The translations under genes and the position numbers were made by a program. Shown piece by piece: positions 28,149-37,964 of a stretch of 64,000 bases of DNA. The notes under the pieces are model-generated. The model worked only from the letters and a program-made list of their open reading frames with translations, had not been told where the DNA came from and did not search any database. This DNA is from Azospirillum sp. (GTDB lineage: Bacteria; Pseudomonadota; Alphaproteobacteria; Azospirillales; Azospirillaceae): assembly GCA_027486405.1 (NCBI GenBank), contig JAIXPD010000020.1, positions 173,452 to 237,451 of the forward strand. The letters run 5' to 3'. Positions within the stretch are counted from its first letter, which is position 1. Every line of letters starts with the position of its first letter.

Positions 28149-29753
28149 ATGAGTCCGCCGAAAGCCAACCACGCCCCCGCCCCCGACAAGGTCCGCATCA
28201 CCCGCGCGCTGATTTCCGTGTCCGACAAGACCGGTCTGGTCGCGCTGGGGCAGGCCCTGGCCGCCCGTGGCGTGGAAATCCTGTCCACCGGCGGCTCGGC
28301 GCAGCGGCTGGCCGACGCGGGCGTTCCGGTGAAGGAGGTTTCCGACCACACCGGTTTCCCGGAAATCATGGATGGCCGGGTCAAGACCCTGCACCCGCGC
28401 GTGCACGGCGGCATCCTGGCCCGCCGCGACATTCACGCCGACGCGATGGCGCAGCACGACATTCCGCCGATCGATCTGGTGGTCGTCAACCTCTACCCGT
28501 TCGAAGCGACGGTGGCCCAGGGGGCCGATTACGCCAACTGCGTCGAGAACATCGACATCGGCGGCCCGGCGATGATCCGCGCGGCGGCCAAGAACCATGA
28601 TTTCGTCACCATCATCACCGAACCGTCGGATTACGAGGCGGTGATCGACGAGCTGGCGACCAACGACGCCTGCGTCACGCTGGGGCTGCGCCGCAAGCTG
28701 GCCCAGCGCGCCTACGCCCGTACCGCCGCCTACGACGCCGCCATTTCGACCTGGCTGGCCGGTCAGTTGGGCGAAACCTTCCCGCCGCGCGTCACCCTGT
28801 CGGGCGCGCTGGCGCAGACCCTGCGCTATGGCGAGAACCCGCACCAGCAGGCCGCCTTCTACGTCACCGGCGACCAGCGCCCCGGCGTGGCGACCGCCGT
28901 GCAGCTTCAGGGCAAGGAGCTGTCCTACAACAACCTGAACGACACCGACGCCGCGTTCGAACTGGTGGCCGAGTTCGAACAGCCCGCCGTCGCCATCATC
29001 AAGCACGCCAACCCCTGCGGCGTCGCCCAGGGGGCCAATCTGCTCGACGCCTACCGCTCGGCCCTGCTGTGCGATCCGGTCAGCGCCTTTGGCGGCATCA
29101 TCGCCGTCAACCGCTCGCTCGACGCCGAAACCGCCGAGGAGATCGCCAAGCTGTTCGCCGAGGTGGTGATCGCCCCCGACGCGGACGACGCGGCCCGCGC
29201 CCTGCTGGCGACCAAGAAGAACCTGCGCGTGCTGCTGACCAAGGACGTGCCGAACCCCGCCGACGCCGGGATGATGATCAAGCATCTGTCGGGCGGCTTC
29301 CTGTTGCAGAACCGGGACTCGGGCCGTGTCAACCCGGCGGAGCTGAAGGTCGTGACCAAGCGCGCGCCGACCGAACAGGAACTGGCCGATCTGCTCTTCG
29401 CCTTCCGCGTCGCCAAGCATGTGAAGTCGAACGCCATCGTCTACGCCAAGAACGGTGCCACGGTCGGTGTGGGCGCTGGGCAGATGAGCCGCGTCGACTC
29501 GGCCCGCATCGCCGCCATCAAGTCAGCGGAAGCGGCCAAGGCCGCCGGCCTGTCCGAACCGCTGACCAAGGGGTCGGTCGTCGCCTCCGACGCCTTCTTC
29601 CCGTTTGCCGATGGTTTGCTGGCGGCGGCGGAAGCGGGCGTGACGGCGGTGATCCAGCCCGGCGGCTCGATCCGTGACGCCGACGTGATCGCGGCGGCGG
29701 ACGAAAAGGGTCTGGCCATGGTCCTGACCGGGATGCGCCATTTCCGCCATTGA
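28149..29753 (+). CDS. purH: bifunctional AICAR formyltransferase/IMP cyclohydrolase
   Basis: PurH carries out the last two steps of de novo IMP synthesis. The 534-residue product has the N-terminal IMP cyclohydrolase domain (about 10-160, [37 protein letters not shown]) and the C-terminal AICAR transformylase domain (about 175-534, [11 protein letters not shown], and [10 protein letters not shown] near the end). The ATG at 28149 has AGGA nine bases upstream. The foldback element ends about 45 bases before the start, so it would lie in the leader if transcription begins further upstream. A strong terminator follows. Confidence 0.97.
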   Translation: MSPPKANHAPAPDKVRITRALISVSDKTGLVALGQALAARGVEILSTGGSAQRLADAGVPVKEVSDHTGFPEIMDGRVKTLHPRVHGGILARRDIHADAMAQHDIPPIDLVVVNLYPFEATVAQGADYANCVENIDIGGPAMIRAAAKNHDFVTIITEPSDYEAVIDELATNDACVTLGLRRKLAQRAYARTAAYDAAISTWLAGQLGETFPPRVTLSGALAQTLRYGENPHQQAAFYVTGDQRPGVATAVQLQGKELSYNNLNDTDAAFELVAEFEQPAVAIIKHANPCGVAQGANLLDAYRSALLCDPVSAFGGIIAVNRSLDAETAEEIAKLFAEVVIAPDADDAARALLATKKNLRVLLTKDVPNPADAGMMIKHLSGGFLLQNRDSGRVNPAELKVVTKRAPTEQELADLLFAFRVAKHVKSNAIVYAKNGATVGVGAGQMSRVDSARIAAIKSAEAAKAAGLSEPLTKGSVVASDAFFPFADGLLAAAEAGVTAVIQPGGSIRDADVIAAADEKGLAMVLTGMRHFRH

Positions 29754-29796
29754 TCGCGGGCTGATCGCGCCCTGATCGCGCCCTGATCGTCGAACG

Positions 29797-29836
29797 AAAA
29801 AGGGCCGGTTCCCCGCGTTGGGAACCGGCCCTTTTC
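29797..29836. terminator. bidirectional terminator between purH and hemY
   Basis: An 11-bp stem (GGGCCGGTTCC with its complement) flanked by A-run on the left and T-run on the right surrounds an eight-base loop. It works in both directions, ending purH and the convergent hem operon. Just before it, a short unit CTGATCGCGCC is repeated about three times. Confidence 0.9.
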
Positions 29837-29871
29837 GTTTTGACGGTGGACGCGACGTGGTGGACGGCGCG

Positions 29872-31227
29872 TCAGGCCGCCGTGGACTTCACCAGCGCCG
29901 TGGTGGCCGGGGGCAGGCCCGGTTCCATCAGCGACACGGCCAGGGTCGGGGCCTTCCATTCCAGGCTGTCGAACGCGCCGCAATGGCCGCACAGCCCGCC
30001 CCAGGCGTGGCTGACGGCGTTGCAGGACCCGCAGGTCCAGGCCGGATCGGCGGGGGCGTTGGCCGCTTTGGCCAGCCAATCGCGGGCGGCGGTTTCGTCG
30101 TGGCGCTCGTTCCGCTCCAACTCGGCGAGCAGGCGGTAGAGGCGGCGCGACGGCTCGATGCCCAAGGCGCGCTTCAGATGGTCGCGCGCCTCGCCCCACA
30201 GCTTGGCGTCCAGCGCGGCGCGGGCGAGCGCGATGTGCGATTCGACGTGGTTGGGGGCCTGGGTCAGCAGCTTTTCGAACAGCTTGACGCGGGTCAGCGC
30301 GTCGTAGCTGCCCAGCACCTCGCGGTAGGCCTCGGCAAGGTCGGGGTGCGGGGCCTGCTTCCAGGTCCGTTCCACCACCTTGGCGGCGGGCTTCAGCCGA
30401 CCGGCGGCGACCAGCAGGCGGGCCAGACGCGCGGCCGCCGGAACGAAGCCGGGCAACAGGTCGTGCGCCGATTGCGCGTGGGCCAGGGCGGCGTCGCTGC
30501 GGCCCCGCCGTTCGGCCTCGAAGCTGCGTTCCAGCAGCAGGACGGCGCGGTGGCGGCGGCCATCCTCGGTCGGGATCGCGCCCGCCTGGATCGCCTGTTG
30601 CAGCGTGCCTTCCGCCGACGCCCAATCCCCGGCGCGGGCTTCCAGGTCATAGAGGGTGCCGAGCAGCCAGGGGGTGTTGGGTTGCAGGGCGCGGGCCTTG
30701 CGGGCCAGTTCCAGCGCTTCCACCCGGTCGCCGATCTTGATGGCGTGGGTCAGCAGACCGCGCAGGCCGAGAAAGGCGGTTTCCGGGCGGTCGAGCATGG
30801 CGGTGAAATACTGCTGCGCGGCGCGGTCGTCGCCCTGCAACTGGGCGGCCTGGGCCGACAGCAGCATGGTCAGCGGCGGCTCGTTCAGCAGCCCGTCGGC
30901 CTTGCGCGCCATCTTGCGCGCGGTCACGGCGTCGCCCGCCGCCACCGCGACCATGCCCTGGGTCAGGGCGCGGTAGCCCGCCTCGCGCACGCGGGAGCGG
31001 CGGTAACGGCGGATGCTGCCCGGTGCCCGCAGGATGGAGCGGAGGAACCGGTAGCCGAAGGCCGTCAGCCCCATCGCCGCCAACGCCAGCAGCAGCGCGA
31101 CGGTGAAGGACATTTCCACGACATAGCCCAGCCAATGGACGCTGACCATGCCGGGCCGTTCGACCAGCCAGACCGCCGCAGCGATGACGGCGGCGAGCTT
31201 CAGGATGAACCAGAGGGCGCGGATCAT
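29872..31227 (-). CDS. hemY: HemY-type TPR membrane protein
   Basis: HemY proteins sit in hem operons; their exact role in heme synthesis is unsettled. The 451-residue product has two N-terminal membrane segments (about 3-22 and 38-58, HemY_N region), a TPR solenoid (about 85-380), and a C-terminal metal-ribbon-like element [13 protein letters not shown]...CGHCG with two CxxC pairs, as in rubredoxin-type tails of LapB-like proteins. The start overlaps the upstream gene by ATGA, so the two are coupled. This should not be confused with protoporphyrinogen oxidase of the same symbol in Bacillus. Confidence 0.88.
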   Translation of the reverse strand: MIRALWFILKLAAVIAAAVWLVERPGMVSVHWLGYVVEMSFTVALLLALAAMGLTAFGYRFLRSILRAPGSIRRYRRSRVREAGYRALTQGMVAVAAGDAVTARKMARKADGLLNEPPLTMLLSAQAAQLQGDDRAAQQYFTAMLDRPETAFLGLRGLLTHAIKIGDRVEALELARKARALQPNTPWLLGTLYDLEARAGDWASAEGTLQQAIQAGAIPTEDGRRHRAVLLLERSFEAERRGRSDAALAHAQSAHDLLPGFVPAAARLARLLVAAGRLKPAAKVVERTWKQAPHPDLAEAYREVLGSYDALTRVKLFEKLLTQAPNHVESHIALARAALDAKLWGEARDHLKRALGIEPSRRLYRLLAELERNERHDETAARDWLAKAANAPADPAWTCGSCNAVSHAWGGLCGHCGAFDSLEWKAPTLAVSLMEPGLPPATTALVKSTAA

Positions 31228-32834
31228 TGGGCCGCTCCCTTCCCGCCCGACGCGGTGGTCAGCAGGGCGATGGCGCGCTGGGTCAGGGCGCGGGCGGCCT
31301 GATCGGCGGCCAGACGGGCCTTGGCCTCGGCCAGCCACGCGGCGGCGGCGGCCCCGCCGGGGCCTTGCAGGGCGGCCAACTCCTCCACCGCCTTGGCAAG
31401 GTTGTTGTCGGTCAGGGCCGCTTCGGCGCGGGCGACCACGGCGTCGGCCCCCGTGCCGACCACGCCGCCGCCCTCGCGCCGGACCGTGACCAGGGTGGTC
31501 AGCTTGCCAGTGACGCTTTCGATCCAGTTGCTGCCGTCACCGCGTTCGGCGGCGCGGACGATTTCGGACGCCAGCGGGCGGAAACGATCGGTGATCTGCG
31601 CCTGGGTCGGGATGCCCTTCGCGGCGAAGGGGGCGACGGCGTCGAGCGGCTGGGTCACACCGGCGTCGGCGATGCCCAGCGCGCGCACGCTCTGCAAATC
31701 CTGCTGGAAGGGTTGCCCGGCGGCCAGCGTGGCGCGCAATTGCCCGGCGGCCAGCACCAGGGCTTGCGCGGCCACGCTCGAGTCGCGGCGGGCTTCGACG
31801 CTCTGGCCGACGCTGGCGATCTGTTGCTTGAGCGCGTCGATCTCCTTGCCGAGATCCTGCGCGGCCTTGGTCCCGGTCCCCAGCGCGGTCAGGCGCTGTT
31901 CCAGCCCGTCCAGGCGCGCGGCGTCGCCGCCACCGGTCGCGGCGGGGCGCTTTTCCAGGCTGTCGAGGCGCTGCGTCAACTGGCGCACCGCCGCGTCGAA
32001 CGCGGCGCTGTCGCCCGCCGGGGCGGCGGCGCTGGCGGCCGGGCGCTGCTCCAGCTTGCCGACGCGTTCGGCCAATTGCTGAAGCTGGGCGCGCAGGGTG
32101 GGGTCAACGCTGGCCGGGGCGGAGGCCGCCGGGACGCTCGCGCCGGTGGGCCAGCCGGAAAGCTGCGGCCCCCACCAGGGTTCGGCCAGGGCGGCGGCCC
32201 CGACCAGCAGCGCCACGATGGACAGCGCGCTGGCAAAGCCGCCCGCCGCGCGCGGCTCCTCCAGATAGGAGGGCATCGGTGGGGGGGTGGTTTGAGCCGG
32301 TTCCGAAACGATCTTGTCCGATTGGGTGGCGGGTGTCGGGTCGGTCGCGGGCGCGCTGGTCGTTTCGGTTGCGGAAGGAGTTGCTTCGGTCGGCGCAGCC
32401 TCTGCGTTGGCGGGAGACGCCGTGTTGGCGGAAGCCGTGGTGCTGGTCGGGGTTTCCGGCGCGACGGTGGCCGCAGCGGCTTCGGCGGGCGCGCTGTCGC
32501 CGGTGGTGCGCTCTTCCGACGGGGTGGCGGCGTCGAGGTCGGCGTCGTCCAGGGTGATGGCGTGTTTGGTTGCCGCGCCGCGCAGGTCGGCGTGGCGGGC
32601 CAACGGGATCGCGCCGCGCTTCTTCCAGCCCTGCACCGTGGTCACGGGGATGTCCAGCTTGTGGGCCATCGGGCGGATGCCGCCAAACCGTTCGACGATG
32701 CGGTCCACCGCGCTGGTGTCGCTGGCGGTCGCGGCCGGGGTTGTGGCGGTGGCGGGGCTGCTGGTCGACTCACCATCCTGTTCGGTGACGGGACGGTCGG
32801 CACCGACACGCTCGGGGCCTGGACGAGAGGTCAT
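31224..32834 (-). CDS. Mic60/mitofilin-like membrane protein with N-terminal HTH-like segment
   Basis: Alphaproteobacterial Mic60 homologues lie in heme operons beside hemY and are related to the mitochondrial crista-junction protein. The 536-residue product has an N-terminal region (about 42-100) with FGGIRPMAHKLDIP-VTTVQGWKKRG that looks like a helix-turn-helix, a long Ala/Thr/Pro disordered linker (about 105-190), one membrane segment (about 203-220), a coiled-coil region (about 245-360), and a C-terminal mitofilin-signature-like helical part (about 430-535). The layout membrane-coil-mitofilin fits Mic60; the HTH-like head is unusual compared with the eukaryotic protein. Confidence 0.8.
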   Translation of the reverse strand: MTSRPGPERVGADRPVTEQDGESTSSPATATTPAATASDTSAVDRIVERFGGIRPMAHKLDIPVTTVQGWKKRGAIPLARHADLRGAATKHAITLDDADLDAATPSEERTTGDSAPAEAAAATVAPETPTSTTASANTASPANAEAAPTEATPSATETTSAPATDPTPATQSDKIVSEPAQTTPPPMPSYLEEPRAAGGFASALSIVALLVGAAALAEPWWGPQLSGWPTGASVPAASAPASVDPTLRAQLQQLAERVGKLEQRPAASAAAPAGDSAAFDAAVRQLTQRLDSLEKRPAATGGGDAARLDGLEQRLTALGTGTKAAQDLGKEIDALKQQIASVGQSVEARRDSSVAAQALVLAAGQLRATLAAGQPFQQDLQSVRALGIADAGVTQPLDAVAPFAAKGIPTQAQITDRFRPLASEIVRAAERGDGSNWIESVTGKLTTLVTVRREGGGVVGTGADAVVARAEAALTDNNLAKAVEELAALQGPGGAAAAAWLAEAKARLAADQAARALTQRAIALLTTASGGKGAAQ

Positions 32835-32894
32835 GGGGTGTACCTTCGGTTCGCTGTTGTTCGTCGCAACGCCACAGCCACCGAACCGGCATCC

Positions 32895-33683
32895 TCACCC
32901 CGTACCGCCGGTCAGCGGCGGCAACAGGTCGAGCAAGGCGTCCTGATCCGGTCGGGACGCCACCCGTACGCGGTGCCACGGCGTTTCACCGCCTTGGCCG
33001 TACGCGCGGGCAGCCTCCGCAACGGCGGGGCTGAGGCAGAGCGCATCGACCGTACGACACCGCTCGATCAACCCCGCCTCGACCAGCAACTTAACAAAGG
33101 ACCGCGCGGTGCGGGGAGAGAAAAACAAGACATTGGTGATCGCCGACGTACGCAAAAACGCCGCAGTCGGCGCGGACAGCGCGGTGGCGGGTACGGCGTC
33201 GTACAGCGCGGCGCGGGTCACGGTGAATCCGGCCCGACCCAACAGCCCGGCCAGATCGCCCGCGACCTTGCTCCCCGCCACATGCAGCAAGGTTCCGTCC
33301 ATCGGCTGGCAACGGCGGCGGACGAGATCGGCCAGCGCGTACACATCGCCCGCAGCGCTCTCGACCTGGGAAAATCCGGCTTCGGTCGCCGCCCGCGCCG
33401 TGGCGTCGCCGACGGCGTAGGCCGGGCGGTCGCGGCGGTCCGTACGCCGCGCATACCCCCGTACGCCGTTGGCGCTGGTGAACAGCAACGCCTGTACGCC
33501 GGTCAGGCCCGGTTCCGGCCCGTCGAGCCAGACCATCTCCAGCATCGGTTCGACGGCGCAGGCATAACCCAGGGCGGACAGCCGCCGCACCAGCGGTTCG
33601 GCGTCCTCCCACGGGCGGGTGACGAGCAGACGCGTACGCCCGTCCGTCGGGGGGTGGGCCGGTGGGGCGGAACGGTCGCTCAT
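32895..33683 (-). CDS. hemD: uroporphyrinogen-III synthase
   Basis: HemD closes hydroxymethylbilane with inversion of ring D to uroporphyrinogen III. The 262-residue product shows the family's two-lobed pattern, weakly conserved as usual: LLVTRPWEDAEPL at the start, LLFTSANGVRGYA in the middle, AYAVGDATARAATEAGF, and the second-lobe ITNVLFFSPRTARSF and ALCLSPAVAEAA. The start at 33683 is the ATG that begins homology; a longer open frame upstream overlaps hemC and is not used. It lies between hemC and the Mic60-like gene, which supports the assignment. Confidence 0.9.
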   Translation of the reverse strand: MSDRSAPPAHPPTDGRTRLLVTRPWEDAEPLVRRLSALGYACAVEPMLEMVWLDGPEPGLTGVQALLFTSANGVRGYARRTDRRDRPAYAVGDATARAATEAGFSQVESAAGDVYALADLVRRRCQPMDGTLLHVAGSKVAGDLAGLLGRAGFTVTRAALYDAVPATALSAPTAAFLRTSAITNVLFFSPRTARSFVKLLVEAGLIERCRTVDALCLSPAVAEAARAYGQGGETPWHRVRVASRPDQDALLDLLPPLTGGTG

Positions 33684-33709
33684 GCGGCCAGACCCATCGG
33701 TTTCTCCAC

Positions 33710-34645
33710 TCAGGGCGCGGTGAAAAAATCGGCGGGAAGCTGCGCCTTGATCTCCGCCCCGGCGTCGGCCCCCATCGTGGCGGCGTCGCCCGCCGGTCCG
33801 CTCCGCGCGGTGTGGAAGACGCGGCGTCCGTCGTTCGACAGCACCTTGACCCGCAGGGACAGCTTGTCGCCGTCCAGCGTCGCCAGCGCGGCGATGGGCG
33901 TGCGGCAGGAACCGTCGAGGGCGGCGAGCAAGGCCCGCTCCGCCGTCACCCGCGTGGCGGTGGCCGCGCAGTTCAGCGGGGCGATCAGGGCGCGGGTGGC
34001 GTCGTCGGCGCTGCGGATTTCGATGCCGATGGCCCCCTGCGCCACGGCGGGCAGCATGGTGTCGGGTTCCAGGATTGCGGTGATGCGGTCGGTCAGGCCC
34101 AAGCGGCGCAGCCCGGCGAGCGCCAACAGGGTGGCGTCCACCTCCCCGGCGTCCAGCTTGGACAGGCGGGTCTGCACGTTGCCGCGCAGCGGGAAAATGG
34201 TCAGATCGGGGCGCAGCTCCAGCACCTGGGCCTGACGGCGCAGACCCGCCGTGCCCACCACCGCCCCCGGCGGCAGATCGGCCAGCGCGCAGCCGGTGCG
34301 CGAGAAGAAGGCGTCGCGCGGATCCTCGCGCGGCAGCAGGGTGGCGATCTCCAGCCCGTCGGGAAGCTGGGTCGGCACGTCCTTCATCGAATGGACGGCC
34401 AGATCGGCGCGGCCATCGAACAGCGCCTCCTCCAGCTCCTTGGTGAACAGGCCCTTGCCGCCCGCCTCCGCCAGCGTGCGGTCCTGGATGCGGTCGCCCG
34501 TGGTCTTGAGGATCACGATCTCGATCGCGCCGGGAGCGGCGAGGTGGGGGTGGGCGGCGATCAGGCGATCGCGGGTTTCGTGGGCCTGCGCCAGCGCCAG
34601 CGGGCTGCCGCGCGTGCCGATGCGGAGCGGTTGCGTCGTCGTCAT
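33710..34645 (-). CDS. hemC: hydroxymethylbilane synthase (porphobilinogen deaminase)
   Basis: HemC polymerises four porphobilinogens into hydroxymethylbilane. The 311-residue product has RIGTRGSPLALAQA at the N-terminus, KDVPTQLPDGL with the catalytic acidic region, LRRQAQVLELRPDL, and the dipyrromethane-attachment cysteine in DGSCRTPIAALA. The ATG at 34645 is preferred over an in-frame start at 34681. hemC, hemD, the Mic60-like gene and hemY run in one direction with short gaps and probably form an operon; hemA of the same pathway is 16 kb away. Confidence 0.96.
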   Translation of the reverse strand: MTTTQPLRIGTRGSPLALAQAHETRDRLIAAHPHLAAPGAIEIVILKTTGDRIQDRTLAEAGGKGLFTKELEEALFDGRADLAVHSMKDVPTQLPDGLEIATLLPREDPRDAFFSRTGCALADLPPGAVVGTAGLRRQAQVLELRPDLTIFPLRGNVQTRLSKLDAGEVDATLLALAGLRRLGLTDRITAILEPDTMLPAVAQGAIGIEIRSADDATRALIAPLNCAATATRVTAERALLAALDGSCRTPIAALATLDGDKLSLRVKVLSNDGRRVFHTARSGPAGDAATMGADAGAEIKAQLPADFFTAP

Positions 34646-34699
34646 GACGCCCACTTCTAGGCCATCCGCGCGGCTTTGCAAGGGTTGGCTCAGCCGCAG

Positions 34700-35578
34700 T
34701 CAACCGGCCCGCTGCGGCGATCCGGCGCGGCGACCGACGGCGACGATGCGGGGGCTGGCGTCGGTCCAGGGCGCGCCGTCGAAATCGCCATAGAACGCGT
34801 CGGCGATCAGCCCGGCGTCGGCCAGCATTGCGGTCAACTCGGCCCGGTCGATCATCCGCCAGTCGAAGGCAAAGCGGGTGGTGCGGATGCCGCCGTCGGG
34901 CCGCAATTCGTCGTACCAACCGCCGACCCGCTGCACCCCGCGCCGGTCCACCGCCGACAATTGGGCGTGGCGCACGTAAGGATGGCCGCTGCGCGGGTTG
35001 CGGCGCGGTTCCGATGGGGCGGGGGCGTGGTCGGCCCCCTGCGGCAGGACCGCCGCGTTCATCACGTCCAGGGCGAACCGGCCATCCGGGGCGAGATGGC
35101 GGGCACCGGCCGCCAACGCCCGCACCGCCTCGTCGCGGTCGGGAATCAGCATCAGAAGATTGAAGGGCAGCAGCAGCAGACCGACCCCCGGATCGGGCGG
35201 GGCGAACGTCGGCAGATCCAGCGCGGCGGCGTCCTGCCGCACCAACCGCAACCGCGCCCGCGTGTCCGCCGACTCGGCGTCGAGCCGGTCGCGCAGTTGG
35301 TCGAGCATCGCGTCGGCGATGTCCACGCCCCAAACCTCGAACCCCCGGCGGGCCAGCGGGATGGCAATCCGCCCGGTCCCGCAGCCCAGCTCCAGCACGG
35401 GCCGACCACCCGCCGCGTGCGCCGCCGCCTGTTCGGCGTAGAATCCCACATCGCCCAGCAAACCGATGCGGGCGAGCGCCCGCACCGCCTCCGGGCTGGC
35501 CGAGCCAAGCTCCAACGAAGGGTAATCGGCGTTGTAATAGACAATGCTGGCGTCGTCGGCAGGGGTGTCAGGATTCAT
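34700..35578 (-). CDS. class I SAM-dependent methyltransferase
   Basis: The 292-residue product has SAM motif I VLELGCGTGRIAIPLA (about 61-76), the acidic second motif VWGVDIADAML, and LLLLPFNLLMLIPDRDEAVRALAAG, a pattern typical of small-molecule methyltransferases. The substrate cannot be read from sequence. It lies upstream of hemC on the same strand, 54 bases away, and is divergent from tsaD. It interrupts the frequent arrangement of hemC directly facing tsaD, so it may be a lineage-specific insertion. No link to tetrapyrrole chemistry is visible. Confidence 0.75.
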   Translation of the reverse strand: MNPDTPADDASIVYYNADYPSLELGSASPEAVRALARIGLLGDVGFYAEQAAAHAAGGRPVLELGCGTGRIAIPLARRGFEVWGVDIADAMLDQLRDRLDAESADTRARLRLVRQDAAALDLPTFAPPDPGVGLLLLPFNLLMLIPDRDEAVRALAAGARHLAPDGRFALDVMNAAVLPQGADHAPAPSEPRRNPRSGHPYVRHAQLSAVDRRGVQRVGGWYDELRPDGGIRTTRFAFDWRMIDRAELTAMLADAGLIADAFYGDFDGAPWTDASPRIVAVGRRAGSPQRAG

Positions 35579-35676
35579 CGACGGTCCGGGGGCGTGGCGC
35601 TCGGGAGGGGGGGGCGGGGCGGGCGTGGTCCGCCAAAACCCTATACCCGCGTCGTCAACGCGGCTAGTTTGGCGGC

Positions 35677-36762
35677 ATGATCGTCCTGGGAATCGAAACG
35701 AGCTGCGACGAGACGGCCGCCGCCGTCGTCACCGACGCGCGCGAGATCCGCGCCGACGTGGTCCTGTCGCAATTGGACGACCACACGCCCTATGGCGGTG
35801 TGGTCCCGGAAATCGCCGCGCGCGCCCATCTGGAGCATCTCGACGGGCTGATCCGTCGCGCCATGGCCGAGGCCGGGGTGGGTTTTGGCGATCTGGACGC
35901 CATCGCCGCCACCGGTGGGCCGGGCCTGATCGGCGGCGTCATCGTTGGGGTGATGACCGCCAAGGCCATCGCGGCGGCGCGCAACCTGCCCTTCGTCGCC
36001 GTCAATCATCTGGAAGGCCACGCCCTGACCGCGCGGCTGACCAACGACGTCGCCTTTCCTTACCTGCTGCTGCTGGTGTCGGGCGGTCATTGCCAATTGC
36101 TGGTGGTCGAGGGCGTCGGGCGTTACCGCCGACTCGGGACCACCATCGACGACGCGGTCGGCGAAGCCTTTGACAAGACGGCCAAGCTGCTGGGGCTGGG
36201 CTATCCCGGCGGGCCGCTGGTGGAACAGGCCGCCGCGCGGGCCGGCAACCCCGGCCGTTTCGCCCTGCCGCGCCCGCTGGTCGGGCGTCCGGGCTGTGAT
36301 TTCTCCTTTTCCGGCCTGAAAACCGCCGTGCGGCGGCATGTGGAGGAGTTGGGCGCGCTGTCGGGCGCAGGGCTGTCCGACGCCGACCGCGACGACCTTG
36401 CCGCCGCCTTTCAGGCCACGGTGGCGGAGGTGATGGCCGACCGTTGCGCCCGCGCCATCGCGCGTTTCAAGCAGGATCACCCGCAGGGCGGCGCGCTGGT
36501 CGTCGCCGGTGGGGTGGCGGCGAACAAGACGCTGCGCGCCCGGTTGCAGATTCTGGCCGACCGCGAAGCCATGCCCTTCGTCGCCCCGCCGTTGCGGTTG
36601 TGCACCGACAACGCGGCGATGATCGCCTGGGCCGGGATCGAGCGGTTCCGGCTGGGCGAACAGGATTCGTTGAGCTTCGCCCCGCGCCCGCGCTGGCCGC
36701 TCGACCCCAGCGCCGCCCCGGTGATCGGGCGGGCGGGGGTGGGGTCGGGCGTGAAGGCGTGA
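35677..36762 (+). CDS. tsaD: tRNA N6-threonylcarbamoyladenosine transferase TsaD
   Basis: TsaD transfers the threonylcarbamoyl group to A37 of ANN-decoding tRNAs, with TsaB and TsaE. The 361-residue product has the ASKHA fold: [12 protein letters not shown] at the start, the metal-binding histidines H111 and H115 in [20 protein letters not shown], and [10 protein letters not shown] near the C-terminus. There is no good ribosome site; the ATG follows a TAGTTT box by six bases, so a short or absent leader is possible. It is divergent from the methyltransferase/hem operon and is followed by gpsA after 34 bases. Confidence 0.96.
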   Translation: MIVLGIETSCDETAAAVVTDAREIRADVVLSQLDDHTPYGGVVPEIAARAHLEHLDGLIRRAMAEAGVGFGDLDAIAATGGPGLIGGVIVGVMTAKAIAAARNLPFVAVNHLEGHALTARLTNDVAFPYLLLLVSGGHCQLLVVEGVGRYRRLGTTIDDAVGEAFDKTAKLLGLGYPGGPLVEQAAARAGNPGRFALPRPLVGRPGCDFSFSGLKTAVRRHVEELGALSGAGLSDADRDDLAAAFQATVAEVMADRCARAIARFKQDHPQGGALVVAGGVAANKTLRARLQILADREAMPFVAPPLRLCTDNAAMIAWAGIERFRLGEQDSLSFAPRPRWPLDPSAAPVIGRAGVGSGVKA

Positions 36763-36796
36763 TGATGTCAGGCCCATTGCCGCAAGGATCCTGTTC

Positions 36797-37816
36797 ATGA
36801 CCATCCACCCGTCTCCCGCCCTGTCCCGCATCGGCGTGTTGGGGGCCGGGGCCTGGGGCACGGCGCTGGCGCTGGCCGCGCTGCGCGCCGGGCGCGACAC
36901 CTGGCTGTGGGCGCGCAAACCGGCGCAGGTGGCGGCGATGGCCGCCGACCGCGAGAACCGCGATTACCTGCCCGGCGTCCCCTTTCCCGAGGCGTTGCGC
37001 GTCACCGGCGACCTTGCCGACATCGGGGCCTGCGACGCCGTTCTGTTGGTCTCGCCCGCCCAGCACGCCCGCGCCATGTGCGCCCAACTGGCCCCGGCGC
37101 TGCGCCCCGGCGTGCCGGTGGTGATCTGCGCCAAGGGGGTCGAGTTGGACAGCTTCGCCCTGATGAGCGAGGCGGTGGCGGCGGCGCTGCCCGCCGGAAC
37201 CCCGTTGGCCATCCTGTCCGGCCCGACCTTCGCGGCGGAGGTGGCGCGCGGCCTGCCGACGGCGGTGACGCTGGCCTGCGCCGACGCCGCGCTGGGAACC
37301 GCGTTGGTCGAGGCGCTGGGCAGCCGCAGCTTTCGCCCTTACCGCAGCGACGACGTGATCGGATCGCAGATCGGCGGGGCGGTGAAAAACGTGCTGGCCA
37401 TCGCCTGCGGCGTGGTCGAGGGGCGGCGGCTGGGCGACAACGCGCGCGCCGCGCTCATCACCCGTGGGCTGGCGGAAATCACCCGGCTGGCGCTGGCGCT
37501 GGGCGGGCGGGCCGACACGCTGATGGGGCTGTCGGGTCTGGGCGATCTGACCCTGACCTGCTCCAGCCTGCAATCGCGGAACATGTCGCTGGGCGCGGCG
37601 CTGGGCGCGGGCCAGACGCTGGCCGAGATTCTCGCCGCCCGCCGGTCGGTGGCCGAGGGCGTCTACACCGCCGCCGCCGTGGTCGGGCTGGCCGCGCGGC
37701 TGGGGGTGGAAATGCCGATCTGCGCGGCGGTGGACGCCATCCTCAACCGGGGTGCCGGTCTGGACGCCACCATCGACGGCCTGCTGTCCCGCCCCTTCCG
37801 GGGCGAGGGGGCCTGA
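36797..37816 (+). CDS. gpsA: NAD(P)-dependent glycerol-3-phosphate dehydrogenase
   Basis: GpsA reduces dihydroxyacetone phosphate to sn-glycerol-3-phosphate for phospholipid synthesis. The 339-residue product begins with the dinucleotide-binding GVLGAGAWGTALA and has the catalytic lysine region SQIGGAVKNVLAIACG, GDNARAALITRG with the substrate-binding Arg/Asn, and GLSGLGDLTLTCSS. AAGGATC upstream of the ATG is a good ribosome site. It follows tsaD, as in many alphaproteobacteria, and ends at a tandem-repeat patch and a terminator shared with acs. Confidence 0.96.
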   Translation: MTIHPSPALSRIGVLGAGAWGTALALAALRAGRDTWLWARKPAQVAAMAADRENRDYLPGVPFPEALRVTGDLADIGACDAVLLVSPAQHARAMCAQLAPALRPGVPVVICAKGVELDSFALMSEAVAAALPAGTPLAILSGPTFAAEVARGLPTAVTLACADAALGTALVEALGSRSFRPYRSDDVIGSQIGGAVKNVLAIACGVVEGRRLGDNARAALITRGLAEITRLALALGGRADTLMGLSGLGDLTLTCSSLQSRNMSLGAALGAGQTLAEILAARRSVAEGVYTAAAVVGLAARLGVEMPICAAVDAILNRGAGLDATIDGLLSRPFRGEGA

Positions 37817-37833
37817 CGCGCACGAGCAACCTC

Positions 37834-37872
37834 GGCAAAAGCGATCTTGGCAAAAGCGATCTTGGCAAAAGC
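37834..37872. repeat. 15-bp tandem repeat after gpsA
   Basis: The unit GGCAAAAGCGATCTT is present twice perfectly and then for nine more bases. It lies between the gpsA stop and the terminator and is followed by an A-rich stretch. No coding role is apparent. Confidence 0.8.
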
Positions 37873-37901
37873 AACGCCAACAAAACAAAACCAGCAAAAA
37901 C

Positions 37902-37933
37902 AAAACCGGGAGCCTCGCGACCCCCGGTTTTTT
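37902..37933. terminator. bidirectional terminator between gpsA and acs
   Basis: AAAACCGGG (37902-37910) pairs with CCCGGTTTT (37923-37931) around a twelve-base loop, with a T-run on the + strand and an A-run that becomes a T-run on the other. It serves the converging gpsA and acs transcripts. Confidence 0.85.
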
Positions 37934-37964
37934 CATGCCGTCAGCGGCAACCGTCGCGCAACGC

